Below, piece after piece: positions 48,729-61,565 of a stretch of DNA of 64,000 nucleotides. Each line of letters begins with the position of its first letter. Within the stretch, counting starts at the first letter, position 1. Origin of the DNA: Rhizobium sp. ZPR4 (lineage in GTDB: Bacteria > Pseudomonadota > Alphaproteobacteria > Rhizobiales > Rhizobiaceae). The notes below the pieces were generated by a model. The model made no database searches, was not told the origin of the DNA, and saw only the letters and a list, made by a program, of their open reading frames with translations. A program made the translations under genes and the position numbers. The stretch spans positions 1,984,001 through 2,048,000 of the forward strand of contig NZ_CP157967.1 in assembly GCF_040215725.1 (NCBI RefSeq), given 5' to 3'.

Positions 48729-50171
48729 TCAGTTTCCGAGAAAAAGGGATTTATTCATCTGGCTAGAAGAAATCTTCCCTCTGAGCGTATAGGAAAAAGC
48801 AACCACTTTAAGAGCATCGCTATCCACTTCACATGTAAACGCCACTCGCAGCCAGCCATTGGGCGTTTGAACCGCGGCCCCGTCCCCAAATAAGCTGATT
48901 TCAGACAGCATCGCCGGCGAAAGAGCTGAATTCGCGAGACCAAAGGCTTGCAGATCATGACGAAATTGCAAAAGCTCCTCGGAATTGCAAAGATAACGCA
49001 CCCGATCACGTCGTGACAGCTTCTTCCAAGCATCGTAGTCGCTTTTAGATAGACGCGCTATTTCCTCGCCCGAATGGAGCTTCTTCGCCTGAATAGCTCT
49101 CTTCGGTACAAGCGATTTTGGCGGTTGTGGCTCAGTGACCAACGCAGTGCCGCTCGTCGGATCGCTTTGACTACTGGAAGCGGCAGATTGGCTTTGAGCA
49201 CTCTGCTGTGCTGGAGATGGCCTCACTGCCGGAACGACAATCTGAGGCGGGTCTTTCGCCTCATCCTTGGCCTGCCCGGCCGGAGACTGCTGCTGCGGAT
49301 CGGATGATGGTGCCTGTGCGGCAGCTTGTGCCTGCGGATCATTCTGATCTACCGCTGGGGCCTGCGGCTGCTGCACCTGCGAATCCGAAGGCTCGTTGGT
49401 CGCCAGCACGTCTGGTGCGGTCGACGAGGCTTTGGCGGCCGAGTCGCTTGCCGGCGGTTGAGCCACATTTGTCTGCTGATCCTTGGCGTCAGCTTGTTGT
49501 TGGGCTTCCTGCGCCTGTTGTGCCGCCTGTGCTTGGGCCTCGGCTTGCGCAGCCGCCTGTTGTTCAGCCGCAGCATCGTTCGGAGGCGTTGGAGGGGTAT
49601 CGTCCTTCGACTGTTCCGAAGCGTCTGCCTGCTGCGTGGTGTTTGCGTCCTTCTGATCACCCTTCATGTCTGGAAGCGGAGTCTCGGTCGCAGAGGGCCG
49701 TTGCTCCGCCTTCTCGACGGGCTTGTCAGTGGCGGGATCATCGGGTTTGGGCTCAGACTTCGCCTGCTCTACCGGCTTATCCGCCTTGGCCTCGTCAGGT
49801 TTGGATGCAGGCTTCTCTGCCTGCTTCTTGCCGTTGGGATCGGATTGCTTTGGGGGCTGTTCGTCCGCTTTCTTTCCCTCGGGCTGCTGAGGCTCCTGTT
49901 GAGCTTCTGCCGTTTGTTGCGCCGGCTTCTCGTCTGGTCTTGGCGTCGGCTTCGGAGGCTGGTCGGGCTTTTCATTCTCCTTCGTTGCCAGCTCTTTCTT
50001 TTCATCCTGCTGCGGCACGAGCTCGACATTGACGCTCTGCTCGGGCTTCGCCTCGGGCGGCGCCGGCAGCAGCGGCAGCAGAAACACCGCGACAAACAGG
50101 ACGTGCAGAAGGATCGACAGGACAAAGCCCGGCCTTATCTCCCTATCCCGTTTTTCCGCCACCTTTTCCAT
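48729..50171 (-). CDS. TonB-like envelope protein with DUF930 domain
   Basis: A 480-residue protein. After a basic N-terminus it has one membrane anchor (PGFVLSILLHVLFVAVFLLPLL), as in TonB. A 320-residue Pro/Gln/Ala/Lys-rich low-complexity region then spans the periplasm. The last 130 residues form the DUF930 domain (KLHSGEEIARLSKSDYDAW, RYLCNSEELLQFRHD, VAFTCEVDSDALKVVAF). No TonB C-terminal domain is seen, so energy coupling is not implied. The function of DUF930 is unknown. Confidence 0.82.
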   Translation of the reverse strand: MEKVAEKRDREIRPGFVLSILLHVLFVAVFLLPLLPAPPEAKPEQSVNVELVPQQDEKKELATKENEKPDQPPKPTPRPDEKPAQQTAEAQQEPQQPEGKKADEQPPKQSDPNGKKQAEKPASKPDEAKADKPVEQAKSEPKPDDPATDKPVEKAEQRPSATETPLPDMKGDQKDANTTQQADASEQSKDDTPPTPPNDAAAEQQAAAQAEAQAQAAQQAQEAQQQADAKDQQTNVAQPPASDSAAKASSTAPDVLATNEPSDSQVQQPQAPAVDQNDPQAQAAAQAPSSDPQQQSPAGQAKDEAKDPPQIVVPAVRPSPAQQSAQSQSAASSSQSDPTSGTALVTEPQPPKSLVPKRAIQAKKLHSGEEIARLSKSDYDAWKKLSRRDRVRYLCNSEELLQFRHDLQAFGLANSALSPAMLSEISLFGDGAAVQTPNGWLRVAFTCEVDSDALKVVAFSYTLRGKISSSQMNKSLFLGN

Positions 50172-50407
50172 CGTTCAGCGGATGGCTCGGGAAGAGAAAG
50201 CAATCAGGCGAAAACAACGCATCGATTCATTCGATCCTTATCGGCAAACAGATCCGAAGACTTTCCGGTCGCTGACATATGGTACCCGACCACGCGCCGG
50301 GAAAGAGGCCTCGGTCGAAATCGAACTTGTCAGGCCTCCGCGCGATCCGCAATGGCGCAAAAACAAACCTGCGTGATCACCCGGTGCAAAGACGACCGCA
50401 TCCACCG

Positions 50408-51208
50408 CTAGAAGAACTCATCCAGCAGCTGATAGTATGCCATCTTTTCGGCTTTCGGTTCAAAATCGCCATAGACCTTCAAAAACTCGGCAACCAATTC
50501 CTCCCCGAAATTGTATTCGATGCTGCCGCAGGCAAGCGCAATATCCTGATGACGATCGGCAATGCCGAGACGGCCGCAATCGATATAGCCGCTGAATCTA
50601 TCGCCATCGACTACAAAATTCGGAAGGCATGCATCACCATGGGTGACGACGAAATCCTCCGTTGACGGTCGCTTGGCCTCAAGCTCACGGAAAAGATCCT
50701 CTGTCGACCTTCCCAACCGGGCCTCATCGAAATCGTTCTCGTCGACGCGTCCGGCAAGCAAGCGCGCCCTTGCAGCGCCAATTCTGTTCTCCAGCCGGTG
50801 ATCGAAGGGACATGCAGCGATGTCGACAGCGTGCAATCGCCGCAAAGCATCCGCGAGAAGTCGCACGCGTTCGATCGGCTGTAACCGCGCCGCGCTGACG
50901 AGATCTCTGCCGGGAAGAGCACTCATCAAAAGCCATTCACGCTCGTCCTCCTGCTCGTGGGCGATAACTTCCGGGCAGGCAAGGCCCCGAGAGGTCAGCC
51001 ATTGCAGCCTTGCAACCTCACCCGCCAGCTCGCCCAAGGGATCAACCGGCTCGGTCTTGAGATAAACAGGCGCGCGTCCATCGGCTTCAAGCCGGAAGAC
51101 ATGGGCCGAGGAGCGGCCGAGTGCATCCTGCCGCCATTCGTATCCAGCCAACGCATCGCGCAGACGGACCGGAATGGATGTTTCCATGAATTGCGGCTTG
51201 CTCGCCAT
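50408..51208 (-). CDS. APH(3')-type aminoglycoside phosphotransferase
   Basis: A 266-residue kinase close to the APH(3')-II group. The catalytic loop VVTHGDACLPNFVVD, the metal motif FSGYIDCGRLGIADRHQDIAL, and the end YYQLLDEFF are all conserved with neo-type enzymes. The start at ATG 51208 follows GAGGGG. It sits between DUF930 and rpoD with no mobile element, so it appears intrinsic. Whether it confers kanamycin/neomycin resistance depends on expression and is not shown here. Confidence 0.88.
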   Translation of the reverse strand: MASKPQFMETSIPVRLRDALAGYEWRQDALGRSSAHVFRLEADGRAPVYLKTEPVDPLGELAGEVARLQWLTSRGLACPEVIAHEQEDEREWLLMSALPGRDLVSAARLQPIERVRLLADALRRLHAVDIAACPFDHRLENRIGAARARLLAGRVDENDFDEARLGRSTEDLFRELEAKRPSTEDFVVTHGDACLPNFVVDGDRFSGYIDCGRLGIADRHQDIALACGSIEYNFGEELVAEFLKVYGDFEPKAEKMAYYQLLDEFF

Positions 51209-51242
51209 GCTCACCCCTCGATGCCCCTATCGTCAATGAAAA

Positions 51243-51268
51243 GCCCGGCTCGCTTTCGCGAACCGGGC
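51243..51268 (-). terminator. rpoD terminator
   Basis: Stem GCCCGG plus TCGC (51243-51253) with GCGA plus CCGGGC (51258-51268), one C-A mismatch and a TTTC loop. The minus strand continues CTTTTC. It separates rpoD from the APH gene. Confidence 0.85.
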
Positions 51269-51307
51269 CATATTTTGTAAACTGCCGATTTCGGCTTGCG
51301 CCAGGCC

Positions 51308-53368
<2,061 letters not shown>

Positions 53369-53817
53369 CTCTATATCGTCGCTTTCCCTGACGCTGCAAA
53401 CTTACACGCGGTGAAACAATCACTCTGGCTGGCGCGCCCTGCACCAGCCGCGACTCACCGACGAACACCTAACGGAATGACCTTTAATGCCCGATTAACC
53501 ACGATCACCGCCACCGGAGTGCAAAGCTGGATTGCGTTTGGATTTCCGGCCATGATATTAGGTGATCCGCTCGATCCAGTTTACCGTTCTTTCCGAAGTC
53601 AAACGGTGATTCCCAGAATTTTAGTTCTCGTCAAGCTTTTCCAGCAAAAAAGCCCGTTAAATACGTGAAAAAGCCTTATCCACAGGCTTCGCACGCCGCA
53701 ATTAATTGTTTCCCGTATTTAGGAAGTCCCCGCGCGATGACAAGAGCATTCTAAACAAAGCCTCACATTTCCAGCATCGGCAGGTATTGCCGAGGCCGGA
53801 AGTGTGTCCGAATAGCA
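53369..53817. other. Intergenic region upstream of rpoD
   Basis: 449 bases without a convincing gene. It should hold the rpoD promoter(s). The DnaA box at 53676-53684 is described separately. A short 6-bp hairpin (53777-53793) lies after the tdh stop but has no U-tract. Confidence 0.6.
53671..53689. promoter_or_regulatory. Consensus DnaA box inside a short inverted repeat
   Basis: TTATCCACA (53676-53684) matches the DnaA-box consensus exactly and is flanked by AAGCC and GGCTT, a perfect 5-bp inverted pair. It lies about 300 bases upstream of rpoD. DnaA-linked control of rpoD is a possibility, not shown. Confidence 0.45.
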
Positions 53818-54855
53818 TCAATTCCAGTCCATAACCACCTTGCCGGAGTTGCCCGAACGCATGGCTTCGAAGCCATCGCGAAAATCATCGATGCCGATAC
53901 GGTGGGTGATGACGGGCGATACATCGAGACCGCCCTGAACGAAGGCGATCATCTTGTACCAGGTCTCGAACATCTCGCGGCCGTAGATGCCCTTCAGGTT
54001 CAGCATCTTGAAGATGACCTTGTTCCAGTCGATCTCGAAGCCGGCCGGCGCAATACCGAGAATGGCGATCTTGCCGCCATTATTCATCTTGTCGATCATG
54101 TCGCGGAAGGCGGGCGCGGCACCCGACATTTCCAGGCCGACGTCGAAGCCTTCGGTCATGCCGACGGATTTCATCACATCGGCAAGGTTCTCCTTGGAAG
54201 CATCGACGACATGATCGATACCGACCTTGCGGGCAAGCGCCAGCCGGGTCGGATTGATGTCGGTGATGACGACCTTGCGCGCGCCGGAGCGCTTGGCGAC
54301 CATCGCCCCCATGATGCCGATCGGTCCCGCGCCAGTCACAAGCACGTCCTCGCCGACGAGATCGAAGGAGAGCGCGGTGTGGACCGCATTGCCGAACGGA
54401 TCGAAGATCGCGGCGATTTCATCCGGAATGTCGTCGGGGATCGGTACGACGTTGGATTCGGGAATGCAGACGAATTCGCCGAAGGAGCCGGGACGATTGA
54501 CGCCGACTCCGAGCGTGTTGCGGCAAAGATGGCCCCTACCCGCCCGGCAATTGCGACATTTGCCGCAGACGATGTGGCCTTCGCCCGAGACGCGCTCGCC
54601 GACGTGATATTTCGTGACGGCCGAACCAATTTCGGCGATCTCGCCGCAGAATTCATGACCAACGACCATCGGCACCGGAATGGTCTTCTGCGCCCATTGA
54701 TCCCAGTTCCAGATATGCACATCGGTCCCGCAGATCGCCGACTTCCTGACTCGGATCAGGACATCGTTCGGCCCGACCTCCGGAACCGGGACATGCTCCA
54801 TCCACAGCCCGACTTCCGGCTTGGCTTTGACCAACGCTTTCATCATGTTCGACAT
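53818..54855 (-). CDS. tdh: L-threonine 3-dehydrogenase
   Basis: A 345-residue zinc alcohol-dehydrogenase-type enzyme that oxidises L-threonine to 2-amino-3-oxobutanoate with NAD. Catalytic zinc ligands are Cys42 ([10 protein letters not shown]), His67 and Glu68 (GHEFCGE); the structural zinc lobe has [15 protein letters not shown]; and NAD binding is at [10 protein letters not shown]. The gene lies 21 bases downstream of kbl, the partner enzyme, so the two form the threonine-to-glycine operon. Confidence 0.97.
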   Translation of the reverse strand: MSNMMKALVKAKPEVGLWMEHVPVPEVGPNDVLIRVRKSAICGTDVHIWNWDQWAQKTIPVPMVVGHEFCGEIAEIGSAVTKYHVGERVSGEGHIVCGKCRNCRAGRGHLCRNTLGVGVNRPGSFGEFVCIPESNVVPIPDDIPDEIAAIFDPFGNAVHTALSFDLVGEDVLVTGAGPIGIMGAMVAKRSGARKVVITDINPTRLALARKVGIDHVVDASKENLADVMKSVGMTEGFDVGLEMSGAAPAFRDMIDKMNNGGKIAILGIAPAGFEIDWNKVIFKMLNLKGIYGREMFETWYKMIAFVQGGLDVSPVITHRIGIDDFRDGFEAMRSGNSGKVVMDWN

Positions 54856-54876
54856 GATCGGTTCTCTCCAACCAAT

Positions 54877-56064
54877 TCAAATGATTCCGAGTTCTTTTCC
54901 GGCTTCCGCGAAGGCTGCGATCGCCCTTTCGACATCGGCCTTCGAATGGGCGGCCGACATCTGCGTTCGTATACGCGCCTGGCCCTTCGGCACGACGGGG
55001 AAGGAAAAGCCGATGACGTAGACGCCCTTCTTCAGCATCAGTGCCGCCATGTCCTGCGCAAGCTTCGCGTCACCGAGCATCACGGGAATGATCGGGTGAT
55101 CGGCGCCGGCAAGCGTGAAACCCAGTTTCGTCATTTCGCTGCGGAAGAGCTCTGCATTGCCCTGAAGCCGCGCCCGCAGCTCGCCGCCGTTGTCGATCAG
55201 ATCGAAGACCTTCAACGAGGCAGCCGCGATGACGGGCGCCAATGTGTTCGAGAAGAGATAAGGGCGCGAACGCTGCCGTAGCCATTCGACGACCTCGCCT
55301 CTGGCAGAGGTGTAGCCGCCGGACGCGCCGCCGAGCGCCTTGCCGAGCGTGCCGGTGATGATGTCCACCCGGCCTTCGACACCGCAATGCTCAGCCGATC
55401 CCCGGCCATACTTGCCGACGAAGCCAACCGCATGGCTGTCATCGACCATGACCATCGCGCCATATTTCTCCGCCAGATCGCAGACGCCGCCGAGATTGGC
55501 GATGATGCCGTCCATGGAGAAGACGCCGTCTGTCGCGATCAGCTTGAAGCGGCTGCCCTCGGCCTTCTTCAGCTCTTCTTCCAAAGCCGCCATGTCGTTG
55601 TTGGCGTAGCGGAAGCGCTTCGCCTTGGAGAGCCGCACCCCATCGATGATCGAGGCGTGATTGAGGGCATCCGAGATGATGGCATCTTCTTCCGACAGCA
55701 GCGTCTCGAACAACCCGCCATTGGCATCGAAGCAGGACGAATAAAGGATCGTCGCTTCCATGCCGAGGAAGGCCGAGATCCGCGCCTCGAGCTGCTTGTG
55801 CTCCTCCTGGGTGCCGCAGATGAAGCGAACCGAGGCCATACCGTAGCCATAGCGATCGAGCGCCTTCTTCGCGGCCTCAGCGAGCTCCTCGTTGTCGGCG
55901 AGGCCGAGATAGTTGTTGGCACAGAAATTGAGGACGCGCGCGCCGCCAAGCACGGCGATCTCGCCGGCCTGCTTGGAGGTGATGACGCGCTCGGCCTTGT
56001 AGAGGCCGGCTTCTTTCAGGCCGAGAAGTTCGTTGCGCAGATGGGATATGAACGCTGAAGTCAT
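54877..56064 (-). CDS. kbl: Glycine C-acetyltransferase (2-amino-3-ketobutyrate CoA ligase)
   Basis: A 395-residue PLP enzyme of the alpha-oxoamine synthase family that splits 2-amino-3-oxobutanoate with CoA into glycine and acetyl-CoA. The PLP lysine lies in [18 protein letters not shown], and substrate motifs include [19 protein letters not shown] and [10 protein letters not shown] near residue 46. It is the first gene of the kbl-tdh operon and is divergent from an SDR gene. Confidence 0.96.
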   Translation of the reverse strand: MTSAFISHLRNELLGLKEAGLYKAERVITSKQAGEIAVLGGARVLNFCANNYLGLADNEELAEAAKKALDRYGYGMASVRFICGTQEEHKQLEARISAFLGMEATILYSSCFDANGGLFETLLSEEDAIISDALNHASIIDGVRLSKAKRFRYANNDMAALEEELKKAEGSRFKLIATDGVFSMDGIIANLGGVCDLAEKYGAMVMVDDSHAVGFVGKYGRGSAEHCGVEGRVDIITGTLGKALGGASGGYTSARGEVVEWLRQRSRPYLFSNTLAPVIAAASLKVFDLIDNGGELRARLQGNAELFRSEMTKLGFTLAGADHPIIPVMLGDAKLAQDMAALMLKKGVYVIGFSFPVVPKGQARIRTQMSAAHSKADVERAIAAFAEAGKELGII

Positions 56065-56325
56065 GGTCGCATTCCGATGCTGGTCAAAGTGCCTAATTAA
56101 TCAAGGAATAACATAGGATCTGGCCGCTTGCTGCATCCAGCAGCGGCAAAAATGCGCAACACGGTGACGTCGGCGCGATAGGGCGCAGTTTCGATATTAT
56201 CTGTCAAACCGACCGGCTTGCGCGCAACTTTTTGGCCCGATTTCAGCGATTGCTGTCGCAAAAATTACTTGACTGAGTCCAATATTTTACGGCAGATTGA
56301 AGCGGTCTCAAGATAAGGGAGAGCC

Positions 56326-57096
56326 ATGAGCATATTTCACAGATTCTCCCTCGCGGGGCGGATTGCCCTCGTTACCGGAGGCGGACGTGGCCTCGGATTC
56401 GAGATGGCAAAGGCACTCGCCGATGCCGGCGCTCACGTCATCATCAACGGACGGACCGCGGCGACGCTGAACACGGCCGTCGAGGCCATCCAGGCGAAAG
56501 GTGGCTCGGCGGAAGCCGCCGCCTTCGACATTGCCGACCGCGACGCGCAGGGCGCGGCAATGAATGACATCGAGAAAAGCCACGGCCGGCTCGACATATT
56601 GATCAACAACGTTGGTGCCCGCGACAGACGCTCGCTGGCCGATTTCGACGACGAGGCGATCCTCGCCTTGCTCAACACCGATCTCGCCGCCTCCATCATG
56701 CTCTCCCGCGATGCCGCGCGCCTAATGAAACGAAATAATCATGGGCGACTGATCTCGGTAACCTCGATCAGCGGACAGGTCGTCATGCCGGGCGATTGTG
56801 TCTACCCCGCCGCCAAGCAGGGGCTGACGGGTCTCATGCGCGGCATGGCGGTGGAGTTTGGCCCTCACGGCATCACCAGCAACGCCATTGCGCCAGGCTG
56901 GTTCGCAACGGAGACCAACGCCGCGATGGCCGCGAACGAAGAGTTGACCCCGTTCGTGCGCCAGCGCATCCCCGTTCAGCGCTGGGGGCGGCCGGACGAG
57001 ATCGCCGGAGCAGCGCTATTCCTTGCCAGCGACGCGGCGTCCTTCGTCAACGGCCATGTCCTGACCGTCGACGGCGGCATGACCGTGCGGATGTGA
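56326..57096 (+). CDS. SDR-family oxidoreductase (gluconate 5-dehydrogenase-like)
   Basis: A 256-residue short-chain dehydrogenase. NAD(P) motif TGGGRGLG is near residues 18-25, NNVG near 94, the catalytic serine is in SVTSISG, and Tyr-xxx-Lys is in YPAAKQG. The closing [16 protein letters not shown] is typical of gluconate 5-dehydrogenase-like enzymes. GGGAGAG precedes ATG 56326. It stands alone between kbl and recQ. The substrate is inferred only from similarity. Confidence 0.88.
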   Translation: MSIFHRFSLAGRIALVTGGGRGLGFEMAKALADAGAHVIINGRTAATLNTAVEAIQAKGGSAEAAAFDIADRDAQGAAMNDIEKSHGRLDILINNVGARDRRSLADFDDEAILALLNTDLAASIMLSRDAARLMKRNNHGRLISVTSISGQVVMPGDCVYPAAKQGLTGLMRGMAVEFGPHGITSNAIAPGWFATETNAAMAANEELTPFVRQRIPVQRWGRPDEIAGAALFLASDAASFVNGHVLTVDGGMTVRM

Positions 57097-57122
57097 CGCG
57101 TCGACAGCCGAGCGTCAGCATG

Positions 57123-59003
57123 TCACCGGCTAGTGAATTCCGAAATTACGGCGAGGAACGCATCGCCGTAGCGTTCAAGCTTCGATTGTCCGACACCGGA
57201 AATCTCAAGCAGCGCCTTGCGGCTGTCCGGCCGCTCGGTCGCAAAGGCAATCAGCGTCGTATCCGGGAAGACGACATAGGGCGGCACGCCCAATTCCTTG
57301 GCGATCCGGGTGCGCTCGGCGCGCAGCGCATCGAAGAGGAGCTGGTTCTCGCCGGCAAGACCATGCGCCTGCTTCTCCGGTCGCCCCGCCTTCTTGCCGC
57401 GGCGGCCCGGCTCGGGCCGATCCTTGCGGAAGAACACCTGCCGCTCGCGCTTGAAAACCGCCCTCGCCTGCTCCTCGAGCTTCATGGCGCCGAAGGCCGT
57501 GTGATCGATGCTGATGAAGCCGTTTGCCAATAATTGTCGGAAGATCGATTGCCAGGTGCGGGAAGGAATATCCTTTCCAGCGCCGAAAACCGGCATGTCG
57601 ACATGGCCGAAGCGCTCGGTCTTCTCGTTGACCGTGCCGATGAGCACATCGATGACGTGGCCGGTGCCGAAACGTTCGCCGGTACGATAGACCGCAGCGA
57701 GCGCCTTGATCGCCGCTTCCGTGCCGTCCCAGGTCTCGACAGGCTTCAGGCACGTATCGCAATTGCCGCAACCGCCGCCATGCGCCTCGCCGAAATGCGC
57801 GAGGATCGACTGTCGCCGGCATCCTGCCGTTTCGCAGATCGCGAGCAGCGCATTGAGCTTTGCCCGTTCCACCCGCTTGATTTCCTCGGACGCGCCGCCC
57901 TCGTCGATCATCCGACGCCGCTGGATGACATCGGCCATGCCATAGGCCATCCAGACATTCGAAGAGAGGCCATCGCGCCCAGCACGACCCGTCTCCTGAT
58001 AATAAGCCTCGACGGAACCCGGCAGATCGAGATGGGCGACATAGCGCACATTCGGCTTGTCGATGCCCATGCCGAAGGCGACCGTTGCCACCAGGCACAG
58101 GTCTTCCTCCTTCAGGAAGGCATCCTGATTGGCATCACGAAGCGCCCGATCCATGCCGGCATGGTAAGGGAGCGCGCGAACACCCTGTCCGTTCAGCCAC
58201 TCGGCCGTATCCTCGACCTTGGCGCGCGACAGACAATAGACAATGCCGCTATCGCCGCGATGGCCGTCGAGAAAGCGCAGCAATTGCTGGCGCGGCTGAT
58301 CGCGCTCGACAATCTCATAGGTGATGTTCGGGCGGTCGAAGCTGGTCGTGAAGACCTTGGCGTCGTCGAGAGCCAGCCGCTCGATGATGTCGTCGCGGGT
58401 ATGCGGATCGGCCGTTGCCGTCAGCGCGATGCGCGGAACACCGGGAAAAAGCTCGGCAAGCTTGCCAAGATCCCGATATTCCGGCCTGAAATCATGGCCC
58501 CATTGAGAGACGCAATGCGCCTCGTCGATCGCGAAAAGCGCGATCTTGGCCCTGCCGAGCATCTGGCAGAAGCCTTCCGTCGCGATGCGTTCCGGCGTCA
58601 CATAGAGCAGATCGAGCTTGCCCGCGGAAATGGCGCGATAGACATCGCTCGCCTCTTCGCGCGACAGGGACGAATTCAGGGCCGCCGCCCGGATGCCGAG
58701 CTGCTTCATCGCCTCTACCTGATCCCGCATCAGGGCGATCAGCGGCGAGACGACGATGCCGATACCATCGCGGCAAAGCGCGGGGATCTGAAAACACAGC
58801 GACTTGCCGGCACCGGTCGGAAACAGCACGACGGCGTCGCCGCCGGAAACGACATGCTCCACCACCTGCTGCTGCTTGCCGCGAAAGGCCGAGTAGCCAT
58901 AGACACGCTTCAATATATCGAGCGGCGCCGGCGCACCGGTGCGCTCGCCGAACAATGCGTCGTCTGCGGAAAATCGCGGCTCTTGTCTTTCAGGCTGAGG
59001 CAT
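57123..59003 (-). CDS. recQ: ATP-dependent DNA helicase RecQ
   Basis: A 626-residue 3'-to-5' helicase in recombination and repair. Walker A PTGAGKS is at 62-68 and DEAH at 160-163; helicase domain VI has [10 protein letters not shown]; a zinc site with CETAGC and CGNCDTC lies near 395-415; then RQC and a C-terminal HRDC domain ([24 protein letters not shown]). It starts seven bases after the dnaG stop, so the two are probably co-transcribed. Full length for RecQ. Confidence 0.96.
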   Translation of the reverse strand: MPQPERQEPRFSADDALFGERTGAPAPLDILKRVYGYSAFRGKQQQVVEHVVSGGDAVVLFPTGAGKSLCFQIPALCRDGIGIVVSPLIALMRDQVEAMKQLGIRAAALNSSLSREEASDVYRAISAGKLDLLYVTPERIATEGFCQMLGRAKIALFAIDEAHCVSQWGHDFRPEYRDLGKLAELFPGVPRIALTATADPHTRDDIIERLALDDAKVFTTSFDRPNITYEIVERDQPRQQLLRFLDGHRGDSGIVYCLSRAKVEDTAEWLNGQGVRALPYHAGMDRALRDANQDAFLKEEDLCLVATVAFGMGIDKPNVRYVAHLDLPGSVEAYYQETGRAGRDGLSSNVWMAYGMADVIQRRRMIDEGGASEEIKRVERAKLNALLAICETAGCRRQSILAHFGEAHGGGCGNCDTCLKPVETWDGTEAAIKALAAVYRTGERFGTGHVIDVLIGTVNEKTERFGHVDMPVFGAGKDIPSRTWQSIFRQLLANGFISIDHTAFGAMKLEEQARAVFKRERQVFFRKDRPEPGRRGKKAGRPEKQAHGLAGENQLLFDALRAERTRIAKELGVPPYVVFPDTTLIAFATERPDSRKALLEISGVGQSKLERYGDAFLAVISEFTSR

Positions 59004-59010
59004 CTATTCC

Positions 59011-60996
59011 CTATTTTCCAGCGGCACCTTTGACACGACCGGACAGGACGCCGAAGCCATCGATGATCGCTTCCTGATTTTCCAGACGCAGCGCCTCGAG
59101 CTGCACTTCCTGCAGGGCGCGAATCAACGGCTCGATCGCTTCACCGTCGCCTTCTTCGGTCGCCTCTGCAATAGCGCCTTCCAGCTCGATCTTGTGCCAG
59201 CGCAATGCTTTCGAACGCTTATGGAGCGCAAGCGCCTGGCGATAGCCCTCGCGCGCATCCTCCATGGCGGCTTCTTCGGTTGCCGTCCACAGACGGGCAT
59301 TGCGAATCTGCTGTTCCAAACCTTTCAGCAGGGCGCCGAAATCCTGTTCTTCCAATTGCTCGAGCAGTCGCTCACGGACGAGCTGAGGCCCGACCAGAGT
59401 TGCAGCCGCCCCGAGAACCGCGGACCAGAGCCGCTGAAGCTCGCGGCTGTCATAATCGATAGCAGCGATCTCGTCATATTCGTCCTGCAGTAGCGCCGGA
59501 TGGTTGACGATGGTCAAGGCAAGCACGCTTTCGCGAAGGCTTGGAATATCCTGATGCCCCTTGATCATGGCCGAGCGCTGCAAACGATCGGATGCCGTCG
59601 TTGCCACCGCGGCCCCAGCGCGAGCCTGTCCGCCACGTCCTGCGAAGTTACGGCCATTGCCGTCACGGGAAAAACCACGCCCCGGCTGGCCACCTCGCTG
59701 GAACTGCGGCTGGAACAGCCCGTTCAGCCGCTCGCGCATATTCTGCTGATAATGGCGGCGCACATCTTCATCGCCGATGACCGAAACAATGCGTCGCAAC
59801 CGCGCTTCCAGCTCCGCTCGCGCCTCCGGCGTCTCGAAAGCGCCGCTGCCGGCCTCCCTCGTCCATATCAGGTCGGCCAGCGGCTTTGCCTGCGCCAGCA
59901 CCTTGTCGAACGGCGCACGTCCGTCTTGCCGCACGAGATCGTCTGGATCCTTGCCATCGGGCAACAGAGCAAAGCGCACGGTCCGGTTCGGCTTGATATG
60001 CGGCAACGCCAGATCGGCGGCGCGATTGGCGGCGCGGATACCGGCGCCATCGCCGTCGAAGCAGAGCACCGGCTCCGGCGTCATCTTCCAGAGGAGATCG
60101 AGCTGGCTCTCCGTCAGCGCCGTGCCGAGCGGCGCAACCGCATTCTCGACGCCAGCCTGATGCAGCGCGATGACATCCATATAGCCTTCGACCGCAATGA
60201 TGGTGCCGGCACCATCGGCACCTTGGGATGCACGACGCGCGCGCGTGAAATTGTAGAGTACATTGCCCTTGTGAAAGAGCTCGGTCTCGTTGGAGTTCAG
60301 ATATTTCGCCGGCGCATCCGGCGACATGGCGCGGCCGCCGAAAGCGATCACCTTTTCCCTGGAAGAGAGAATCGGAAACATGATGCGGTCGCGGAAGCGA
60401 TCGTAGGAAACCGGCACGTTCTCGTGCACGACGAGGCCGCAGGCTTCCATCTGCTCCTTCAGCACGCCCTTGCCGGCCAGATGCTCCTTCAGCGCATTGC
60501 GGCTATCCGGCGAATACCCCAAGCGGAAGGTTTCGATCGTGCGGCCGCTGAGCCCACGGTCGCGCAGATAGGCCCGCGCTTTCGCGCCATTGGCGGTCTG
60601 CAGCTGATCCTGAAAGAACTGAGTCGCCATCTCCATGACATCGAGCAGCGACGTGCGCTCCTTCTCGCGCTTCGCCTCCATCGGATCGGCAACGGGCATG
60701 GGAACGCCGGCCATATCGGCGATCTGCTGCACCGCTTCCGGAAAGCTCAATCCCTCGAGCTCGGTCAGGAAGCGGAAATGATCACCAGTCACGCCACAGC
60801 CAAAGCAATGATAGCGCCCCTTGCGATCCTCGCAGTGGAAGCTCGGCGATTTCTCGCCATGAAACGGGCAGCAGGCCCAGTAATCGCCGCGCGGCACATT
60901 CGTCTTGCGCCGATCCCAGGTCACACGACGGCCGATCACGTCCGAAATCAAAACGCGGTCGCGAATCTCGTCGAGAAACGTATTGGAAAATCGCAT
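59011..60996 (-). CDS. dnaG: DNA primase
   Basis: A 661-residue primase. The N-terminal CHC2 zinc-binding domain has Cys43, His46, Cys64 and Cys67. The TOPRIM domain carries the EGYMDVIAL and CFDGDGAG motifs. The C-terminal part is the helicase-interacting domain. It primes replication forks. Downstream are recQ and, after kbl-tdh, rpoD; in many bacteria dnaG and rpoD are direct neighbours. Confidence 0.97.
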   Translation of the reverse strand: MRFSNTFLDEIRDRVLISDVIGRRVTWDRRKTNVPRGDYWACCPFHGEKSPSFHCEDRKGRYHCFGCGVTGDHFRFLTELEGLSFPEAVQQIADMAGVPMPVADPMEAKREKERTSLLDVMEMATQFFQDQLQTANGAKARAYLRDRGLSGRTIETFRLGYSPDSRNALKEHLAGKGVLKEQMEACGLVVHENVPVSYDRFRDRIMFPILSSREKVIAFGGRAMSPDAPAKYLNSNETELFHKGNVLYNFTRARRASQGADGAGTIIAVEGYMDVIALHQAGVENAVAPLGTALTESQLDLLWKMTPEPVLCFDGDGAGIRAANRAADLALPHIKPNRTVRFALLPDGKDPDDLVRQDGRAPFDKVLAQAKPLADLIWTREAGSGAFETPEARAELEARLRRIVSVIGDEDVRRHYQQNMRERLNGLFQPQFQRGGQPGRGFSRDGNGRNFAGRGGQARAGAAVATTASDRLQRSAMIKGHQDIPSLRESVLALTIVNHPALLQDEYDEIAAIDYDSRELQRLWSAVLGAAATLVGPQLVRERLLEQLEEQDFGALLKGLEQQIRNARLWTATEEAAMEDAREGYRQALALHKRSKALRWHKIELEGAIAEATEEGDGEAIEPLIRALQEVQLEALRLENQEAIIDGFGVLSGRVKGAAGK

Positions 60997-61565
60997 GGCT
61001 ACCTCTGGCTCATCCCATATAAACAGGAATATCGGGCATTGCCACGACGACCCGGCCGCCTCCCACGCTATTCACAGCCCTTTGTCGGCGATTGCATTTT
61101 CGTCCTTCGATCACAACTCCGTGAACGCGGCGACGCATTTATTCGCATTCCTGTCGAAATCCCAGGCTGCGTTTGACAGGTCCGAAGCGCCCCAAAATTC
61201 CTTCAGCATGACCGGAACTGGCGTAGCTGCGCCCAGGGGAGTAACTATTTCGTACGCAAAAATCTGCGAAAAAGCAAAGGCTTGCACAGCCTATAGTCGG
61301 CAAACACGAACAAGAAAGACGTCACAGACAATCAATGGCTGCAAAGCAATCGCGTCGAGGCGACACTCTCTGAAGGCGCATTTGCGGCAAGGTTCGTAAG
61401 CCAAACATTATTTTTTTGTAATTTGATTGTTGGTGTGCGCCGCAATAGCGTTCTTCTCACAGGGCGAGACAAGCCGGCGAAGAAACTTCTTTGCGACGCG
61501 ACATGCCGAGACGCCCTGACGAACCGGAAGCCACCAGGTACGGGCTTTCAGTTTAGGAGAGGGAA
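60997..61565. other. Intergenic region between dnaG and the small secreted-protein gene
   Basis: 569 bases with no convincing gene on either strand. It must hold the leftward dnaG promoter. A short AT-rich stretch (ATTATTTTTTTGTAATTTG) at 61408-61426 could be part of the rightward promoter. No strong hairpin was found. Confidence 0.5.

Noticed and set aside
49208..50411. Long open frames opposite the DUF930 gene
   Set aside because: They arise from the biased Pro/Gln/Ala codons of the low-complexity region on the real strand.
61209..61399. Open frame between dnaG and the small secreted-protein gene
   Set aside because: It has no good ribosome site and no protein-like composition.
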